DNA of 64,000 nucleotides from assembly GCF_014137865.1 (NCBI RefSeq), contig NZ_JACGWU010000001.1:1-64000 (forward strand), written 5' to 3'. The stretch comes from Alpinimonas psychrophila (GTDB lineage Bacteria; Actinomycetota; Actinomycetes; Actinomycetales; Microbacteriaceae). Within the stretch, counting starts at the first letter, position 1. Every line of letters starts with the position of its first letter. The notes below the pieces were generated by a model. That model was not told where the DNA came from and searched no databases. It saw nothing but the letters and a program-made list of their open reading frames with translations. Shown here piece by piece: positions 32,918 through 42,136 of this stretch. The position numbers and the translations under genes were made by a program.

Positions 32918-34015
32918 TTACTTGATGGCGTTGACGATAGCCAATGCCTTTTCGGAAACAGCTGCCGCGAGGGGAGCCGATCCGGCGTTTGTAGCGGCGT
33001 CCATCTGTCCTGCATCGCTCAGGATGTAGTCAAAGTAGGCCTTGACCAGGGGAGCAGATGTTGCGTCCACGTACGAGTTGCAACCAATGAGGTAGCTGAC
33101 CAACACGATGGGGTAGTGCGTGGGGTCGGTCGTGGTGCGGTTGATCTTGATCGCCATGTCGGTGGCATCGCGGCCCGCGACTGCAGGGCTGCCAGCAACA
33201 ACGGCTGCGGCGGCTTCTGCAGTGTAACCAACGAACTTGTCGCCAACCTTGATCTTGGCTACGCCAAGCTTGCCAGCCTTTGATGCATCTGCGTAGCCGA
33301 TGGTTCCGACTCCGTTTTTGACAGCGTCAACGACACCTGAAGTGCCCTTGGCGCCTTCACCGGTTGCAAAGGGGAAGGGGTCGGCGGGCTTGTCGATTGC
33401 CCAGTCAGCCTTTGCCGTCTGGAAGAGGTAGTCCGAGAAGTTCTTGGTCGTGCCCGAGTCATCCGAGCGGTGAACTGCTGTGATGGCGGTCGAAGGCATG
33501 GTGGCCTTGGGGTTCAGAGCAACAATTGCGGGGTCGTTCCAAACGGTGATGGCACCCGAGAAGATCTTGGCAAGAGTAGAAGCATCGAGGTTGAGCTCGG
33601 TTACGCCCGCGACGTTGAAGATAACAGCGATGGGGGAGATGTAAGCAGGAACCTCGAAGGGCAACGTACCGGCGGTGCAGGCAGCGAAGGGTGCAGCCAG
33701 CTCGTCCGTGCTGAGTGAGGAGTCAGTACCAGCGAATGCAGATCCGCCAGCGATGAACGTCTTGCGTCCCGCGCCGGAACCGGTGGGGTCGTAGTTGATC
33801 GTGACTTTAGGGTTGGCAATCTGGAAGGCAGCGGTCCAAGCTTTCTGAGCGCTGTCCTGGCTGGATGCGCCGGCGCCGACCAATGTACCGGTCAGGGTGG
33901 AGACGGATGCCACGGGTGCTGCTGCTTCGTTGCTGGCGCAAGATGACAGCGCGAGGGCTGCTACGGCTGCGGTTGCAACGATGGCCGAAATACGGCCGGT
34001 GCGTGTGATTTTCAC
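32918..34015 (-). CDS. pstS: Phosphate-binding lipoprotein
   Basis: A 365-residue PstS. The N-terminus is a lipoprotein signal ending LSSC (Cys26). Binding-site blocks are seen: GAGASSQDSAQKAWTAAF, DPTGSGAGRKTFIAGGSAFAGTDSSLS, and the RSDDSGTTKNFSDYL loop. GTG 34015 is taken as start, with AGGAAT about 11 bases before; the extra 55 residues of the longer frame are not signal-like. PHO boxes lie 95-150 bases upstream. It heads the pst operon. Confidence 0.95.
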   Translation of the reverse strand: MKITRTGRISAIVATAAVAALALSSCASNEAAAPVASVSTLTGTLVGAGASSQDSAQKAWTAAFQIANPKVTINYDPTGSGAGRKTFIAGGSAFAGTDSSLSTDELAAPFAACTAGTLPFEVPAYISPIAVIFNVAGVTELNLDASTLAKIFSGAITVWNDPAIVALNPKATMPSTAITAVHRSDDSGTTKNFSDYLFQTAKADWAIDKPADPFPFATGEGAKGTSGVVDAVKNGVGTIGYADASKAGKLGVAKIKVGDKFVGYTAEAAAAVVAGSPAVAGRDATDMAIKINRTTTDPTHYPIVLVSYLIGCNSYVDATSAPLVKAYFDYILSDAGQMDAATNAGSAPLAAAVSEKALAIVNAIK

Positions 34016-34110
34016 TGTGAGGTGATTCCTTTCAGGAATGTAAGTACAACGCGAACCAGTGTTGGTGGCTCGTTGCAAATGTAGGCAGTGGAAGTAACGC
34101 CCCACTGGCC

Positions 34111-34166
34111 CCAAGGTAAACGCAAGGTTAACTCGACATGAATCGCAGGTTCTCCCTAAGGTGAAC
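34111..34166 (-). promoter_or_regulatory. PHO boxes upstream of pstS
   Basis: On the minus strand two adjoining 11-base units, GTTAACCTTGC and GTTTACCTTGG (34111-34132), match the direct-repeat plan of actinobacterial PHO boxes (GTTCACC plus 4). A third unit GTTCACCTTAGG stands at 34155-34166. They should bind the phosphate response regulator, probably the RegX3/PhoP-like protein at 43279. Confidence 0.75.
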
Positions 34167-34176
34167 GGCAGGGGTT

Positions 34177-35124
34177 TCACACTAAAGCGTCGTGGGTTTC
34201 AATGGCGATGATGCCGGATGCCGGATGCGTCTTCGACAGGTGAATCACACTGAAAGAAGCGGTATCCAGAAGGCCTGCCTCCATGACAAAACTCCCCAAT
34301 GGAGTGCCCGTTGCGAGAGCAATCTCACGAACGAGCTCAGGAATAACGGGTCCATGGCTGCAGATCACGACGGTTTTCTTCGATCGCACACGCTTGCCAA
34401 TGAGGCTGCGCACGTCCTCGCTGTCATCGTGGAAGGCGTGCTGGCTGATGGCCTCGACGAGCTTGACGTCGCGCCCCAACGCTTGGGCAAGGGGCGTCAT
34501 TGTCTGCTGGCACCGTAAACTCGTGCTGGCGATCAGGCGGCGGGGGTGCCAGCTGCTCAACGCCTTGACGAGGGAGGTTGCTTGACGAGAACCACGGCGA
34601 CTCAAAGGACGGTCGACATCAGCGCCTTTGAATGTTGTGGGTTCCACAGCCTTGGCGTGACGCAGAACAATGAGGGCAAACGTCTCCGTGATTTGTTGTT
34701 TCAGGAGAGCTGCGAAATTATCCAAAATAATGCGGTCCGGGTCGTAACTGAGCTCTTTGCGTGCCCTCTCCACGGGCATCCACTCCAGGGCGGCGACCTC
34801 GTCGTTGGGAATGAAGGTTGACGCGTGAATCGCGTTCTCAGTGACCTCGGCCGCCCAGTAATGCACGATCTTGTTGCGGCCGCTGGGGAGGACGTACTCC
34901 GTGACGCCCAGCGGTACGCCCAAGGCGACCGTCAGACCGGTTTCCTCGGCAATTTCTCGAACCGCTGTTTCGGGCAACATTTCGCCGGGGTCAACTTTGC
35001 CCTTGGGCAGAGAAATGTCGCGCCGGCCCGAGCGATGGATGAGCAGCACCTGCACGGTGCCCCCAATGTTTCGCCAACAAACTGCTCCAGCGGCGTAGAC
35101 CGCCGTCTCAACGGTCAGGCTCAT
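34177..35124 (-). CDS. mutT1: Nudix hydrolase fused to SixA-type phosphatase (MutT1-like)
   Basis: A 315-residue fusion. Residues 8-140 are a Nudix domain with the full box from GKVDPGEML to REIAEETGL near residues 40-62. Residues 150-315 are a histidine-phosphatase domain starting [10 protein letters not shown], with the second His in VICSHGPVI. This layout is that of mycobacterial MutT1, which removes oxidised GTP and handles diadenosine polyphosphates. It overlaps the ppk stop/start by 4 bases, the same pairing as in mycobacteria. Confidence 0.9.
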   Translation of the reverse strand: MSLTVETAVYAAGAVCWRNIGGTVQVLLIHRSGRRDISLPKGKVDPGEMLPETAVREIAEETGLTVALGVPLGVTEYVLPSGRNKIVHYWAAEVTENAIHASTFIPNDEVAALEWMPVERARKELSYDPDRIILDNFAALLKQQITETFALIVLRHAKAVEPTTFKGADVDRPLSRRGSRQATSLVKALSSWHPRRLIASTSLRCQQTMTPLAQALGRDVKLVEAISQHAFHDDSEDVRSLIGKRVRSKKTVVICSHGPVIPELVREIALATGTPLGSFVMEAGLLDTASFSVIHLSKTHPASGIIAIETHDALV

Positions 35125-37310
35125 CGTTTTACTCCGGTGCGGCGGCGTTGGGAAATCTCTTTCATCACGGTGTCTTGGAGGTCTGTGAGGGGAAGCCCAT
35201 CAGGTCCCGTGGCGTGCCGAACCCATGACCCATCTGGGTCCATCCACCAGGATGCTGTCTGCGCGTCCATCGCCAACGTGAAGAAATTATCAATCTCGGC
35301 GACGTGGTCTGGCACGGCGAGACGAACGAGCACTTCCACTCGGCGATCGAGGTTGCGGTGCATCATGTCGGCACTGCCGATAAAGACCTCGGGCTCACCG
35401 TTGTTGGCAAACATGAACACCCGCGAATGCTCAAGGTAACGCCCAAGAATCGAGCGAACACGGATCGTTTCGCTGAGCCCCGGCACACCGGCTTTCAGGG
35501 CGCAGATGCCCCGAACCCAAATATCAATCGGCACACCCGCCTGGCTCGCTCGATACAAGGCATCGATGATTACTTCATCCACTATGGAGTTGATCTTGAT
35601 TTTGATTCCCGAGGGTAACCCCGCAATTGCGTTGGCGGTTTCTGTGGCAATGTGTTTGAGGAGGCCCTTGCGAAGGTGGAGGGGTGCCACCAGAAGGCGC
35701 TTGAACTTCTTCTCGATCGCGTAGCCCGAGAGCTCGTTGAAGAGACGCGTCAGGTCACGGCCCACCAAAGGATCGGCGGTCAGTAGCCCAAAGTCTTCGT
35801 ACAACCGGCTCGTCTTCGGGTTGTAGTTGCCCGTTCCCACGTGAGAGTAGCTGCGGAGAATGCCATTCTCTTGACGAATAACCAGCGCCAGTTTGCAGTG
35901 GGTTTTCAAACCCACGAGTCCATAGACGACGTGGACGCCGGCTTTTTCCAGTTTTCGTGCCCAGCTGATGTTGGCCTGCTCGTCAAAGCGCGCCTTCAGC
36001 TCGACGAGGGCAAGAACCTGTTTGCCGGCCTCAGCCGCGTTGATGAGGGCCTGAACAATGGGACTGTCGCCCGAGGTGCGGTAGAGGGTCTGCTTGATCG
36101 CCAAGACGTTGGGGTCGGCCGCGGCCTGCTCGAGAAAAGCTTGCACGCTTGTGGAGAATGACTCATACGGGTGGTGCAACAGAACATCTCCGCGTCGAAT
36201 GGACGCAAAAATGGAGGATTGCTCACCGGTTTCACTGGGCAGCAGTTCGGCAGCCGTCGTCGGAACGTGGGCTGAGTAGTGCAGGTCGGGGCGTTTGAGG
36301 CCAGAAAGCCCAAATAGGCCGCCAAGGTTCAATGGTTCAGGCAGGCGGTAAACCTCTTGGTCGGTGATGTCGAGTTCGCGCACCAACAGATCGAGGGTCA
36401 CAGAATCCATGGCCTGGCTGATTTCCAAACGGATGGGCGGCCCGAACCGCCTCCGCAGAAGCCCTTTTTCCAACACTTGGATGAGGTTTTCGGTCTCATC
36501 CTCATCGATCTGTACGTCCTCGTTGCGGGTGACCCGAAACGCGTGATGTTCGATGATTTCCATTCCAGGAAAAAGATGACCGAGGTGATTGGAAATGAGG
36601 TCCTCGAGCGCAATAAAGCGAACGTCGGACAGTTCTTCGCGCTTATCAATCCGCAGGAACCGCGGCAACATGGGCGGAACCTTCAAGCGAGCAAATTCCT
36701 CCGTGCCCGTTTTTGTGTTTCGCACTCGAATCGCGAGGTTCAACGACAACCCTGAAATGTAGGGGAACGGATGCGCCGGATCCACGGCGAGCGGCATTAG
36801 GACCGGGAAAATCTGGTCGGTGAAGTACTCCTCCAAGATGTCCTGGTCGGCTGCATCGAGGCTATCCCACGTGACGACATGGATCCCGGCCGCTGACAAT
36901 TCTGGGCGCACCACATCTTTGTAGACCGCGGCGTGGCGAGCCTGTAGCTCATGGGCTTTGGCGGAAATAGACGCCAGAACGTCGCTCGGGGCCGTTCCGA
37001 TGTTGGTGGGGACGGCGAGCCCGGTCACGATGCGACGTTTGAGACCAGCGACGCGAACCATGAAGAACTCGTCGAGATTGGCGGCAAAAATTGCGAGAAA
37101 GTTTGCTCGTTCTAGAACGGGAATGGCGGTATCTTCGGCCATCTCCAGAACGCGCTGGTTGAAAGCGAGCCAGCTCAATTCACGATCAAGAAATCGATCA
37201 TGGGGCAAATCGGCAACCTCGGCAAGGGGTGATTCGTCGAAATCGTCGTCGAAATCGTCGCCGACTTCGGGAGTCGCGCCCAATGCGCCGCTGGCTGAAA
37301 GTACATCCAT
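35121..37310 (-). CDS. ppk: Polyphosphate kinase 1
   Basis: A 729-residue PPK1 with the four usual domains. [19 protein letters not shown] begins the N domain near residue 42. The autophosphorylated His lies in [21 protein letters not shown] near residue 500, and a second His in [16 protein letters not shown] near residue 655. It makes polyphosphate from ATP reversibly. It is grouped with mutT1 downstream and the pst cluster, so phosphate storage genes sit together. Confidence 0.96.
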   Translation of the reverse strand: MDVLSASGALGATPEVGDDFDDDFDESPLAEVADLPHDRFLDRELSWLAFNQRVLEMAEDTAIPVLERANFLAIFAANLDEFFMVRVAGLKRRIVTGLAVPTNIGTAPSDVLASISAKAHELQARHAAVYKDVVRPELSAAGIHVVTWDSLDAADQDILEEYFTDQIFPVLMPLAVDPAHPFPYISGLSLNLAIRVRNTKTGTEEFARLKVPPMLPRFLRIDKREELSDVRFIALEDLISNHLGHLFPGMEIIEHHAFRVTRNEDVQIDEDETENLIQVLEKGLLRRRFGPPIRLEISQAMDSVTLDLLVRELDITDQEVYRLPEPLNLGGLFGLSGLKRPDLHYSAHVPTTAAELLPSETGEQSSIFASIRRGDVLLHHPYESFSTSVQAFLEQAAADPNVLAIKQTLYRTSGDSPIVQALINAAEAGKQVLALVELKARFDEQANISWARKLEKAGVHVVYGLVGLKTHCKLALVIRQENGILRSYSHVGTGNYNPKTSRLYEDFGLLTADPLVGRDLTRLFNELSGYAIEKKFKRLLVAPLHLRKGLLKHIATETANAIAGLPSGIKIKINSIVDEVIIDALYRASQAGVPIDIWVRGICALKAGVPGLSETIRVRSILGRYLEHSRVFMFANNGEPEVFIGSADMMHRNLDRRVEVLVRLAVPDHVAEIDNFFTLAMDAQTASWWMDPDGSWVRHATGPDGLPLTDLQDTVMKEISQRRRTGVKR

Positions 37311-37376
37311 AAGGAATATCTTGTCAGGTTAGTCAAACGTCAGACGTCCCGAAGGTGTCCAACAACTTAACGACGC

Positions 37377-38063
37377 CTATGCAGACAGCGGGGCCTTGCG
37401 CGCGTCATCCGCGACATTGAAGCGATACCCAACGTTGCGAACAGTGCCGATGAGCTGTTCCATCTCGCCCAACTTGGCGCGTAGTCGTCGCACGTGCACG
37501 TCCACCGTTCGGGTGCCGCCGAAGTAGTCGTAGCCCCACACTTCGCTGAGCAGTTGTTCGCGGGTGAACACGCGAGAGGGGTGTGTGGAGAGAAAGCGGA
37601 GGAGTTCAAACTCTTTGTACGTCAGGTCCAAAGGTTTGTCGTGAACCTTGACCGAGTAGCTCGCCTCATCGATGACAACCCCCGAGGCCAAGACGCGTGA
37701 ATCACTGTGAGACGCGCTGTTTGCACGGCCCAAGGCCAAGCGAATGCGAGCATCCACCTCTGCGGGCCCCGCCGTTTCAAGGATCACATCGGTCACACCC
37801 CAATCGGGGCTCACCGCGGCAAGGCCGCCCTCGGTTATGACGAGAAGGAGAGGAGCGCTCAGGCCGGTCGCTTGCAGAATCTTGCACAGGCTCTTGGCGC
37901 TGACGAGGTCTGTTCGCGCATCCACAATAATCACATCGCTGTTGGGGGCATTCACCAGCTCTGCCGGCTGAGCGGGAATTGTCTTAACCGAGTGCGAAAG
38001 CAACTCAAGGGAAGGAAGCACATCGCTTTCGGGGCGCGTGGCCAAGATAAGGATGGTCGCCAT
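37377..38063 (-). CDS. glnR: Orphan OmpR-type nitrogen regulator GlnR
   Basis: A 228-residue protein. The receiver-like domain (residues 1-120) has [10 protein letters not shown], and [39 protein letters not shown] matches actinobacterial GlnR very closely. The winged helix (residues 130-220) holds [52 protein letters not shown]. GlnR controls nitrogen genes without a partner kinase. GGAGG lies 6 bases before the ATG and a TAGAAT -10 box at 38090-38095 (minus). Confidence 0.93.
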   Translation of the reverse strand: MATILILATRPESDVLPSLELLSHSVKTIPAQPAELVNAPNSDVIIVDARTDLVSAKSLCKILQATGLSAPLLLVITEGGLAAVSPDWGVTDVILETAGPAEVDARIRLALGRANSASHSDSRVLASGVVIDEASYSVKVHDKPLDLTYKEFELLRFLSTHPSRVFTREQLLSEVWGYDYFGGTRTVDVHVRRLRAKLGEMEQLIGTVRNVGYRFNVADDARKAPLSA

Positions 38064-38089
38064 GTTTCCTCCGCGTCTCTTGCAGTTTC

Positions 38090-38095
38090 ATTCTA
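38090..38095 (-). promoter_or_regulatory. -10 box of glnR
   Basis: TAGAAT on the minus strand, 26 bases before the glnR ATG, leaving a short leader that contains GGAGG. No clear -35 box is visible. Confidence 0.5.
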
Positions 38096-38175
38096 ACCCA
38101 CGAGAATCCAGCGTCTTTTCCGTGCAACGGGGGGTGAATTTCCCGGCGGATGACCGGATCTCCTGGCCGAATGAT

Positions 38176-38181
38176 TAGAAT
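38176..38181 (+). promoter_or_regulatory. -10 box of the 36-aa membrane protein gene, leaderless
   Basis: TAGAAT ending six bases before the ATG at 38188, the spacing expected if transcription starts at the start codon. Confidence 0.55.
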
Positions 38182-38187
38182 AAAACC

Positions 38188-38298
38188 ATGCTGCTTGCAC
38201 TGGAACTCTTCTTCATTGGACTCCTCGCTTTGGCGAGCCTTTCCATCGCTTGGGTTGCTGGCATCGTCGTCTTCAAACTCTTCCGGGGCCAGCGCTAA
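38188..38298 (+). CDS. 36-residue single-pass membrane protein
   Basis: ATG 38188, TAA 38296-38298. The product MLLALELFFIGLLALASLSI continues as a hydrophobic helix to about residue 31 and ends with a basic tail FKLFRGQR. It is preceded by a well-placed TAGAAT -10 box, and lies between glnR and ygfZ, where short membrane ORFs occur in related Actinobacteria as I recall. The function is unknown. The ygfZ frame could start inside or shortly after it. Confidence 0.6.
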   Translation: MLLALELFFIGLLALASLSIAWVAGIVVFKLFRGQR

Positions 38299-38342
38299 TC
38301 GCATCCGCCCCGTTCACCGAGAACCCTTCTGCTTCTGAGAGC

Positions 38343-39494
38343 GTGCCTCGCTCCTTGGGGTCTCCCGTGCGATCACCCCTGCTGGGTTTGCCGGCATCCG
38401 TTGAATCAATCGGGCTTGGGGTCGCTGCTTCTTATGGCAATCCCTTCACTGAGCAACGTGATCTCCTTTCAGGAAGCGCTGTGGTCGATCTCTCGCATCG
38501 CGGCGTCGTTACTGTTACCGGCCCCGATCGTCTTTCGTGGCTGGATTCGCTGCTGAGTCAGGATTTGCGCTCGCTGAAGCCCGGGGACAGTACTGAGGCG
38601 TTGCTCCTCGATCCTCAGGGCCACATCGAACATGCCATGCGCATCATGGATGACGGTGTAACCACGTGGCTACTGGTTGACGAAGACCGCTCTGTGTCGC
38701 TTGTGAAGTGGCTGGACCGCATGCGTTTCATGAAGCAAGTCGAGGTCGCCGATGCTTCTGATGCTGTTGCGACGTTCGGGTGTTTCGATAGCGGCTCGGC
38801 ATTTTCCGCGCTCGGTGCAGTCGCCCTTTCTCCCCAGGGAGCCGCTCTCGTGTGGGCCGATCCGTGGAATCACGTGTCTGCCGGCGGTTGGCAATATGCC
38901 GATGCCGCTGAGCATCCTGCCGGTGAATGGAACTATCGCGAGGTGCTGGTGGCGCGCGAGCGTATGCCCGAACTCGTGCTGTCCATGAAGGGGGCAGAGA
39001 CTGCTCCCGCGGGCCTCATTGCCCTCGACGCACTTCGTATTGCTGCGTGGAGACCGCGTATCGTGACGGAGGGTGACGCGACAGCGTTACCTCACGAAAC
39101 TGACTGGCTACGCTCGGCGGTGCACTTAAACAAGGGCTGTTACCGCGGCCAAGAAACTGTGGCCAAAGTGCATAACCTTGGCCACCCCCCTCGGCGTCTC
39201 GTTTTTCTGACGCTGGATGGTTCCGACGCTGTTCTGCCAGAAGCGGGAACTCCCGTCTTCTTCGGCGAAACGGAAGTCGGGCGCATCACCTCCTCGGGCC
39301 GCCATTTTGAGGAGGGGGCCGTTGCGCTCGCCATCATCAAACGCTCGGTGGCCCCGGATGCTGAACTCGTGGTGAATGTCGACGCCGTCGAAATCGCCGC
39401 CGCTCAGATTGTCATCGTGCCGACGGATGCCGGTCGTGTCGCCAATGTGCCGCGCATGCCGCGTCTGGGCAAGGTCACCCGCCCAATCGCGTAG
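38343..39494 (+). CDS. ygfZ: Folate-binding YgfZ/GcvT-like protein
   Basis: About 383 residues of the aminomethyltransferase fold. The YgfZ signature lies in the LNKGCYRGQETVAKV stretch, followed by LGHPPRRLVFL; the early VVDLSHRGVVTVTGPDRLSWLDSLLSQDL block is also typical. YgfZ helps iron-sulfur cluster assembly or repair with folate. The start is uncertain: GTG 38343 and GTG 38367 both lack strong ribosome sites, and the frame reaches back to 38250 inside the small upstream gene. Its 3' end is duplicated as a 21-base tandem repeat that repeats the stop codon. Confidence 0.88.
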   Translation: MPRSLGSPVRSPLLGLPASVESIGLGVAASYGNPFTEQRDLLSGSAVVDLSHRGVVTVTGPDRLSWLDSLLSQDLRSLKPGDSTEALLLDPQGHIEHAMRIMDDGVTTWLLVDEDRSVSLVKWLDRMRFMKQVEVADASDAVATFGCFDSGSAFSALGAVALSPQGAALVWADPWNHVSAGGWQYADAAEHPAGEWNYREVLVARERMPELVLSMKGAETAPAGLIALDALRIAAWRPRIVTEGDATALPHETDWLRSAVHLNKGCYRGQETVAKVHNLGHPPRRLVFLTLDGSDAVLPEAGTPVFFGETEVGRITSSGRHFEEGAVALAIIKRSVAPDAELVVNVDAVEIAAAQIVIVPTDAGRVANVPRMPRLGKVTRPIA

Positions 39495-39531
39495 CTCACC
39501 CGCCCAATCGCGTAGCTCACCCGCCCAGTCG
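39475..39531 (+). repeat. 21-base tandem repeat across the ygfZ stop codon, 2.7 copies
   Basis: The unit TCACCCGCCCAATCGCGTAGC occurs at 39475-39495 and 39496-39516, then as a partial third copy with one change (39517-39531). The first copy encodes the last residues of YgfZ and its TAG stop; the later copies repeat the stop in frame. Confidence 0.9.
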
Positions 39532-39556
39532 TGATTTATTGAACGGCCGACGATCT

Positions 39557-40468
39557 TCAAGCGAGGGGAGCGACGGCTGCCCAGTCCACGGTGAGCTCGC
39601 CCAAACGCCACCGGGTTCGACCGGCACGAATCGGCCAGCCGGCGTCACGTAGGGCGCTGACCGTAGCGATCCAGCGTTGCGTTGCTCCGAAGTCGCGCAG
39701 CGGTGCATTTACGCGCCACGCCCGATCTAAATCGGTGAGAAAACGATGAATGTTTTCTCCCTCGACGTTGCGGTGAATGAGAGCCTTCGGCAAACGTTCT
39801 GCCACGATCGACGGAAGTTCCAGCTCGTCGAGACGGAGCGAAATCGAGAGTGTTTGAGGTCCTCCCGGCACGGCCGGGTGACCTGATTTCTGAATCCCGG
39901 GCGGAGTGACCGCAATCCAGCTGGCGATGCGCCCGATTTCATCGCACGTCCCATCCACGAGTACGCCCCCAGGTTGCAATCGCGTCAGCATGCGTTCCCA
40001 CGCGGGCGCCACTTCGCCTTCGTCATACTGGCGCAACACGTTAAACGCCCGAATGATGACGGCTCGGCGATTGCGGGGGAGCGGCACTTCAAATCCGCCG
40101 CGTTCAAAACTGACATTCTGCATGTCCGCGACATCACGCGCGACCCTAGCGGTACCGCGGAAAGGGAGCGGCGGGGGAGTTCCCTCAAGCACCCGTGCCT
40201 CTGCGAGTGCCCGAGCCTCCTCAAGTTCCCTCCGGGCAAGAGCTACGCGCTCAGGATGGATCTCCAAGCCGATCAGCTGCACGTCCGGCCGAGCCTTGCG
40301 CAGGCGCTGCATGAGTTCTAGGGGTGTAACGGCGCTCGCGCCATAACCTAAGTCGACAACGAGGGGATCATCTGTCGTCCTGAGTTCGGGCCACGTCTGG
40401 AGCCAACGGTCGACGCGGCGTAAACGGTTGGGATTCGTGGTCCCCCGCGTAATCGTTCCTTCGGCCAT
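39557..40468 (-). CDS. Class I SAM-dependent methyltransferase
   Basis: A 303-residue protein with Rossmann-type motif I in LVVDLGYGASAVTPLELMQRL near residue 37 and motif II as VQLIGLEIHPERVALARREL. The C-terminal half (ALIHRNVEGENIHRFLTDLDRAWRVNAPLRDFGATQRWIA) is shared by an actinobacterial branch of unknown substrate. The gene is divergent from gpmA with 35 bases between the starts. Confidence 0.8.
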   Translation of the reverse strand: MAEGTITRGTTNPNRLRRVDRWLQTWPELRTTDDPLVVDLGYGASAVTPLELMQRLRKARPDVQLIGLEIHPERVALARRELEEARALAEARVLEGTPPPLPFRGTARVARDVADMQNVSFERGGFEVPLPRNRRAVIIRAFNVLRQYDEGEVAPAWERMLTRLQPGGVLVDGTCDEIGRIASWIAVTPPGIQKSGHPAVPGGPQTLSISLRLDELELPSIVAERLPKALIHRNVEGENIHRFLTDLDRAWRVNAPLRDFGATQRWIATVSALRDAGWPIRAGRTRWRLGELTVDWAAVAPLA

Positions 40469-40491
40469 GATTCCTAGTCAACCACCTTCGG

Positions 40492-40497
40492 TAAACT
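40492..40497 (+). promoter_or_regulatory. -10 box of gpmA, leaderless
   Basis: TAAACT in GGTAAACT (40490-40497), ending six bases before the ATG at 40504. No ribosome binding site precedes the ATG, which agrees with leaderless translation. Confidence 0.6.
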
Positions 40498-40503
40498 GGA
40501 TGT

Positions 40504-41253
40504 ATGACGACGCACACCCTCATCCTTCTTCGCCACGGTAACAGCGAGTGGAACCAAAAGAATCTTTTTACCGGATGGGTGGATGTCCGGCTCACCGAAC
40601 AAGGCGTCGCAGAAGCGAAGCGTGCCGGCGATTTATTGGTTGCGGCTAATCTCCTTCCCGACGTGCTTTACACCTCAGTCCTGACCCGTGCCATCCAGAC
40701 GGCGAACTTGGCTCTGGATGTTGCCGACCGCGCCTGGATCCCTGTCAAACGAAGCTGGCGCTTGAATGAGCGCCACTACGGTGCGCTTCAGGGCAAGGAC
40801 AAGGCGCAAACCCTCGCCGAGTATGGCGCCGAGCAGTTCCAACTGTGGCGTCGGTCATTCGACGTACCACCACCTCCCCTGAGTGACAACAGTGAATTTT
40901 CGCAGGTACATGATCCGCGCTATGTCGGGATTGACGGCGCGCTCCCCAACACAGAGTGCCTCAAAGATGTCATCGACCGCATGCTGCCCTACTGGGAGTC
41001 CGACATTAAAGTTGATCTTGCCGCAGGCAAGACCGTTCTCGTTACGGCCCACGGCAACTCGTTGCGCGCGATGGTCAAGCACCTAGAGGGAATCTCTGAT
41101 GACGCCATTGCCGAGCTCAATATTCCAACGGGAATCCCACTCGTCTACACGCTAGACGACAATTTCCTGCCCATCGGTGCGGGAGAGTATCTTGACCCCG
41201 AGGCCGCTGCAGCGGGTGCCGCCGCTGTCGCCGCTCAGGGCGCTCAGAAGTAG
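40504..41253 (+). CDS. gpmA: 2,3-bisphosphoglycerate-dependent phosphoglycerate mutase
   Basis: A 249-residue dPGM. The catalytic block [29 protein letters not shown] holds the phospho-His at the RHG motif, residues 9-11. [17 protein letters not shown] and the second His in [16 protein letters not shown] are present. It interconverts 3- and 2-phosphoglycerate in glycolysis. It faces phoU at its 3' end. Confidence 0.96.
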   Translation: MTTHTLILLRHGNSEWNQKNLFTGWVDVRLTEQGVAEAKRAGDLLVAANLLPDVLYTSVLTRAIQTANLALDVADRAWIPVKRSWRLNERHYGALQGKDKAQTLAEYGAEQFQLWRRSFDVPPPPLSDNSEFSQVHDPRYVGIDGALPNTECLKDVIDRMLPYWESDIKVDLAAGKTVLVTAHGNSLRAMVKHLEGISDDAIAELNIPTGIPLVYTLDDNFLPIGAGEYLDPEAAAAGAAAVAAQGAQK

Positions 41254-41276
41254 AAAGTCGCCCACGCAGAAAAGCG

Positions 41277-41951
41277 CTATTCGGCAGATTTCTTGGTGGC
41301 TGAAATGTCGGGTGCCCACTCGCCGGTCGAGAGGTATTTGACCTTGCGCGCAATTGAGACGGCGTGGTCGGCAAAACGTTCGTGATACCGCGAAGCGAGG
41401 GTAGCGTCCACGGTGTCGCCGATTGATCCTGACCATTTTTCACTCAGTACCTTGTCGAAGACGCTCACGTGAAGTTCATCGATTTTGTCGTCGATGTCGC
41501 GAATTTCTTCGGCAAAAGTGAGATTTTGCGTGCGGAGAAGCTCAACGAGCTTGCCGACGATTTCGACGTCGAGTTCCCCCATTTTGCGGAACGTGCCACG
41601 GAGGCCCTTAGCGACGACGCGTTCAGGGAAACGGTACCGAGCGAGTTGCGCGATGTGCTCGGCCATGTCACCCATGCGCTCGAGGGAAGCGCTCATGCGA
41701 AGCGCGCTCACTACGATCCTGAGGTCGCGAGCCACAGGCTGCTGACGGGCAAGAATCTGAATGGCAAGTTCATCAAGACTGAGCGCGAGTTCGTCAATGC
41801 GAGCGTCTTCTTCAATAACTTGTTCTGCCAACTCGACGTTGACGTCACCGAATGCCGTCGTGGCATTCTTCATTGAAGCGGCGACAAGTTCAGCAATCTC
41901 CACTAGTCGCTCTTGAACTTCATGAAGTTCCTGTTGAAATACATCGCGCAT
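41277..41951 (-). CDS. phoU: Phosphate signalling protein PhoU
   Basis: A 224-residue PhoU with two three-helix repeats. Metal-binding blocks are EEDARIDELALSLDELAI in the first and EIRDIDDKIDELHVSVFDKVL in the second. It curbs the Pho response and links the Pst transporter to the sensor kinase. It is divergent from the senX3/regX3-like pair, the classic actinobacterial order, although the pst genes lie 7 kb away. Confidence 0.95.
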   Translation of the reverse strand: MRDVFQQELHEVQERLVEIAELVAASMKNATTAFGDVNVELAEQVIEEDARIDELALSLDELAIQILARQQPVARDLRIVVSALRMSASLERMGDMAEHIAQLARYRFPERVVAKGLRGTFRKMGELDVEIVGKLVELLRTQNLTFAEEIRDIDDKIDELHVSVFDKVLSEKWSGSIGDTVDATLASRYHERFADHAVSIARKVKYLSTGEWAPDISATKKSAE

Positions 41952-42136
41952 GAATATCCTCCCGGCACATCGTGGTAGCCGTCTCAGTTAGCCCCGAAAA
42001 GGTATCCCAGACATGTCTAACAGGTTAACGCAAACTCAGACTCTGGTTAACACTTGAGCACTCTTGTCGCCGCCACGCTATCGCGCCCCCTCCGACACCG
42101 CCGCGAGGCGCTCCGGTGGATTAGCCTGAACACGAC
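41952..42136. promoter_or_regulatory. phoU / sensor kinase divergent control region
   Basis: This gap carries two GTTAAC elements about 25 bases apart (about 42022 and 42046), the first reading GTTAACCTGTT on the minus strand. They resemble single PHO-box units but lack the adjoining direct repeat, so Pho control of this gap is only a possibility. Confidence 0.35.

Noticed and set aside
34016-34180. N-terminal extension of pstS
   Set aside because: It covers the PHO boxes and would bury the lipoprotein signal 55 residues inside the protein.
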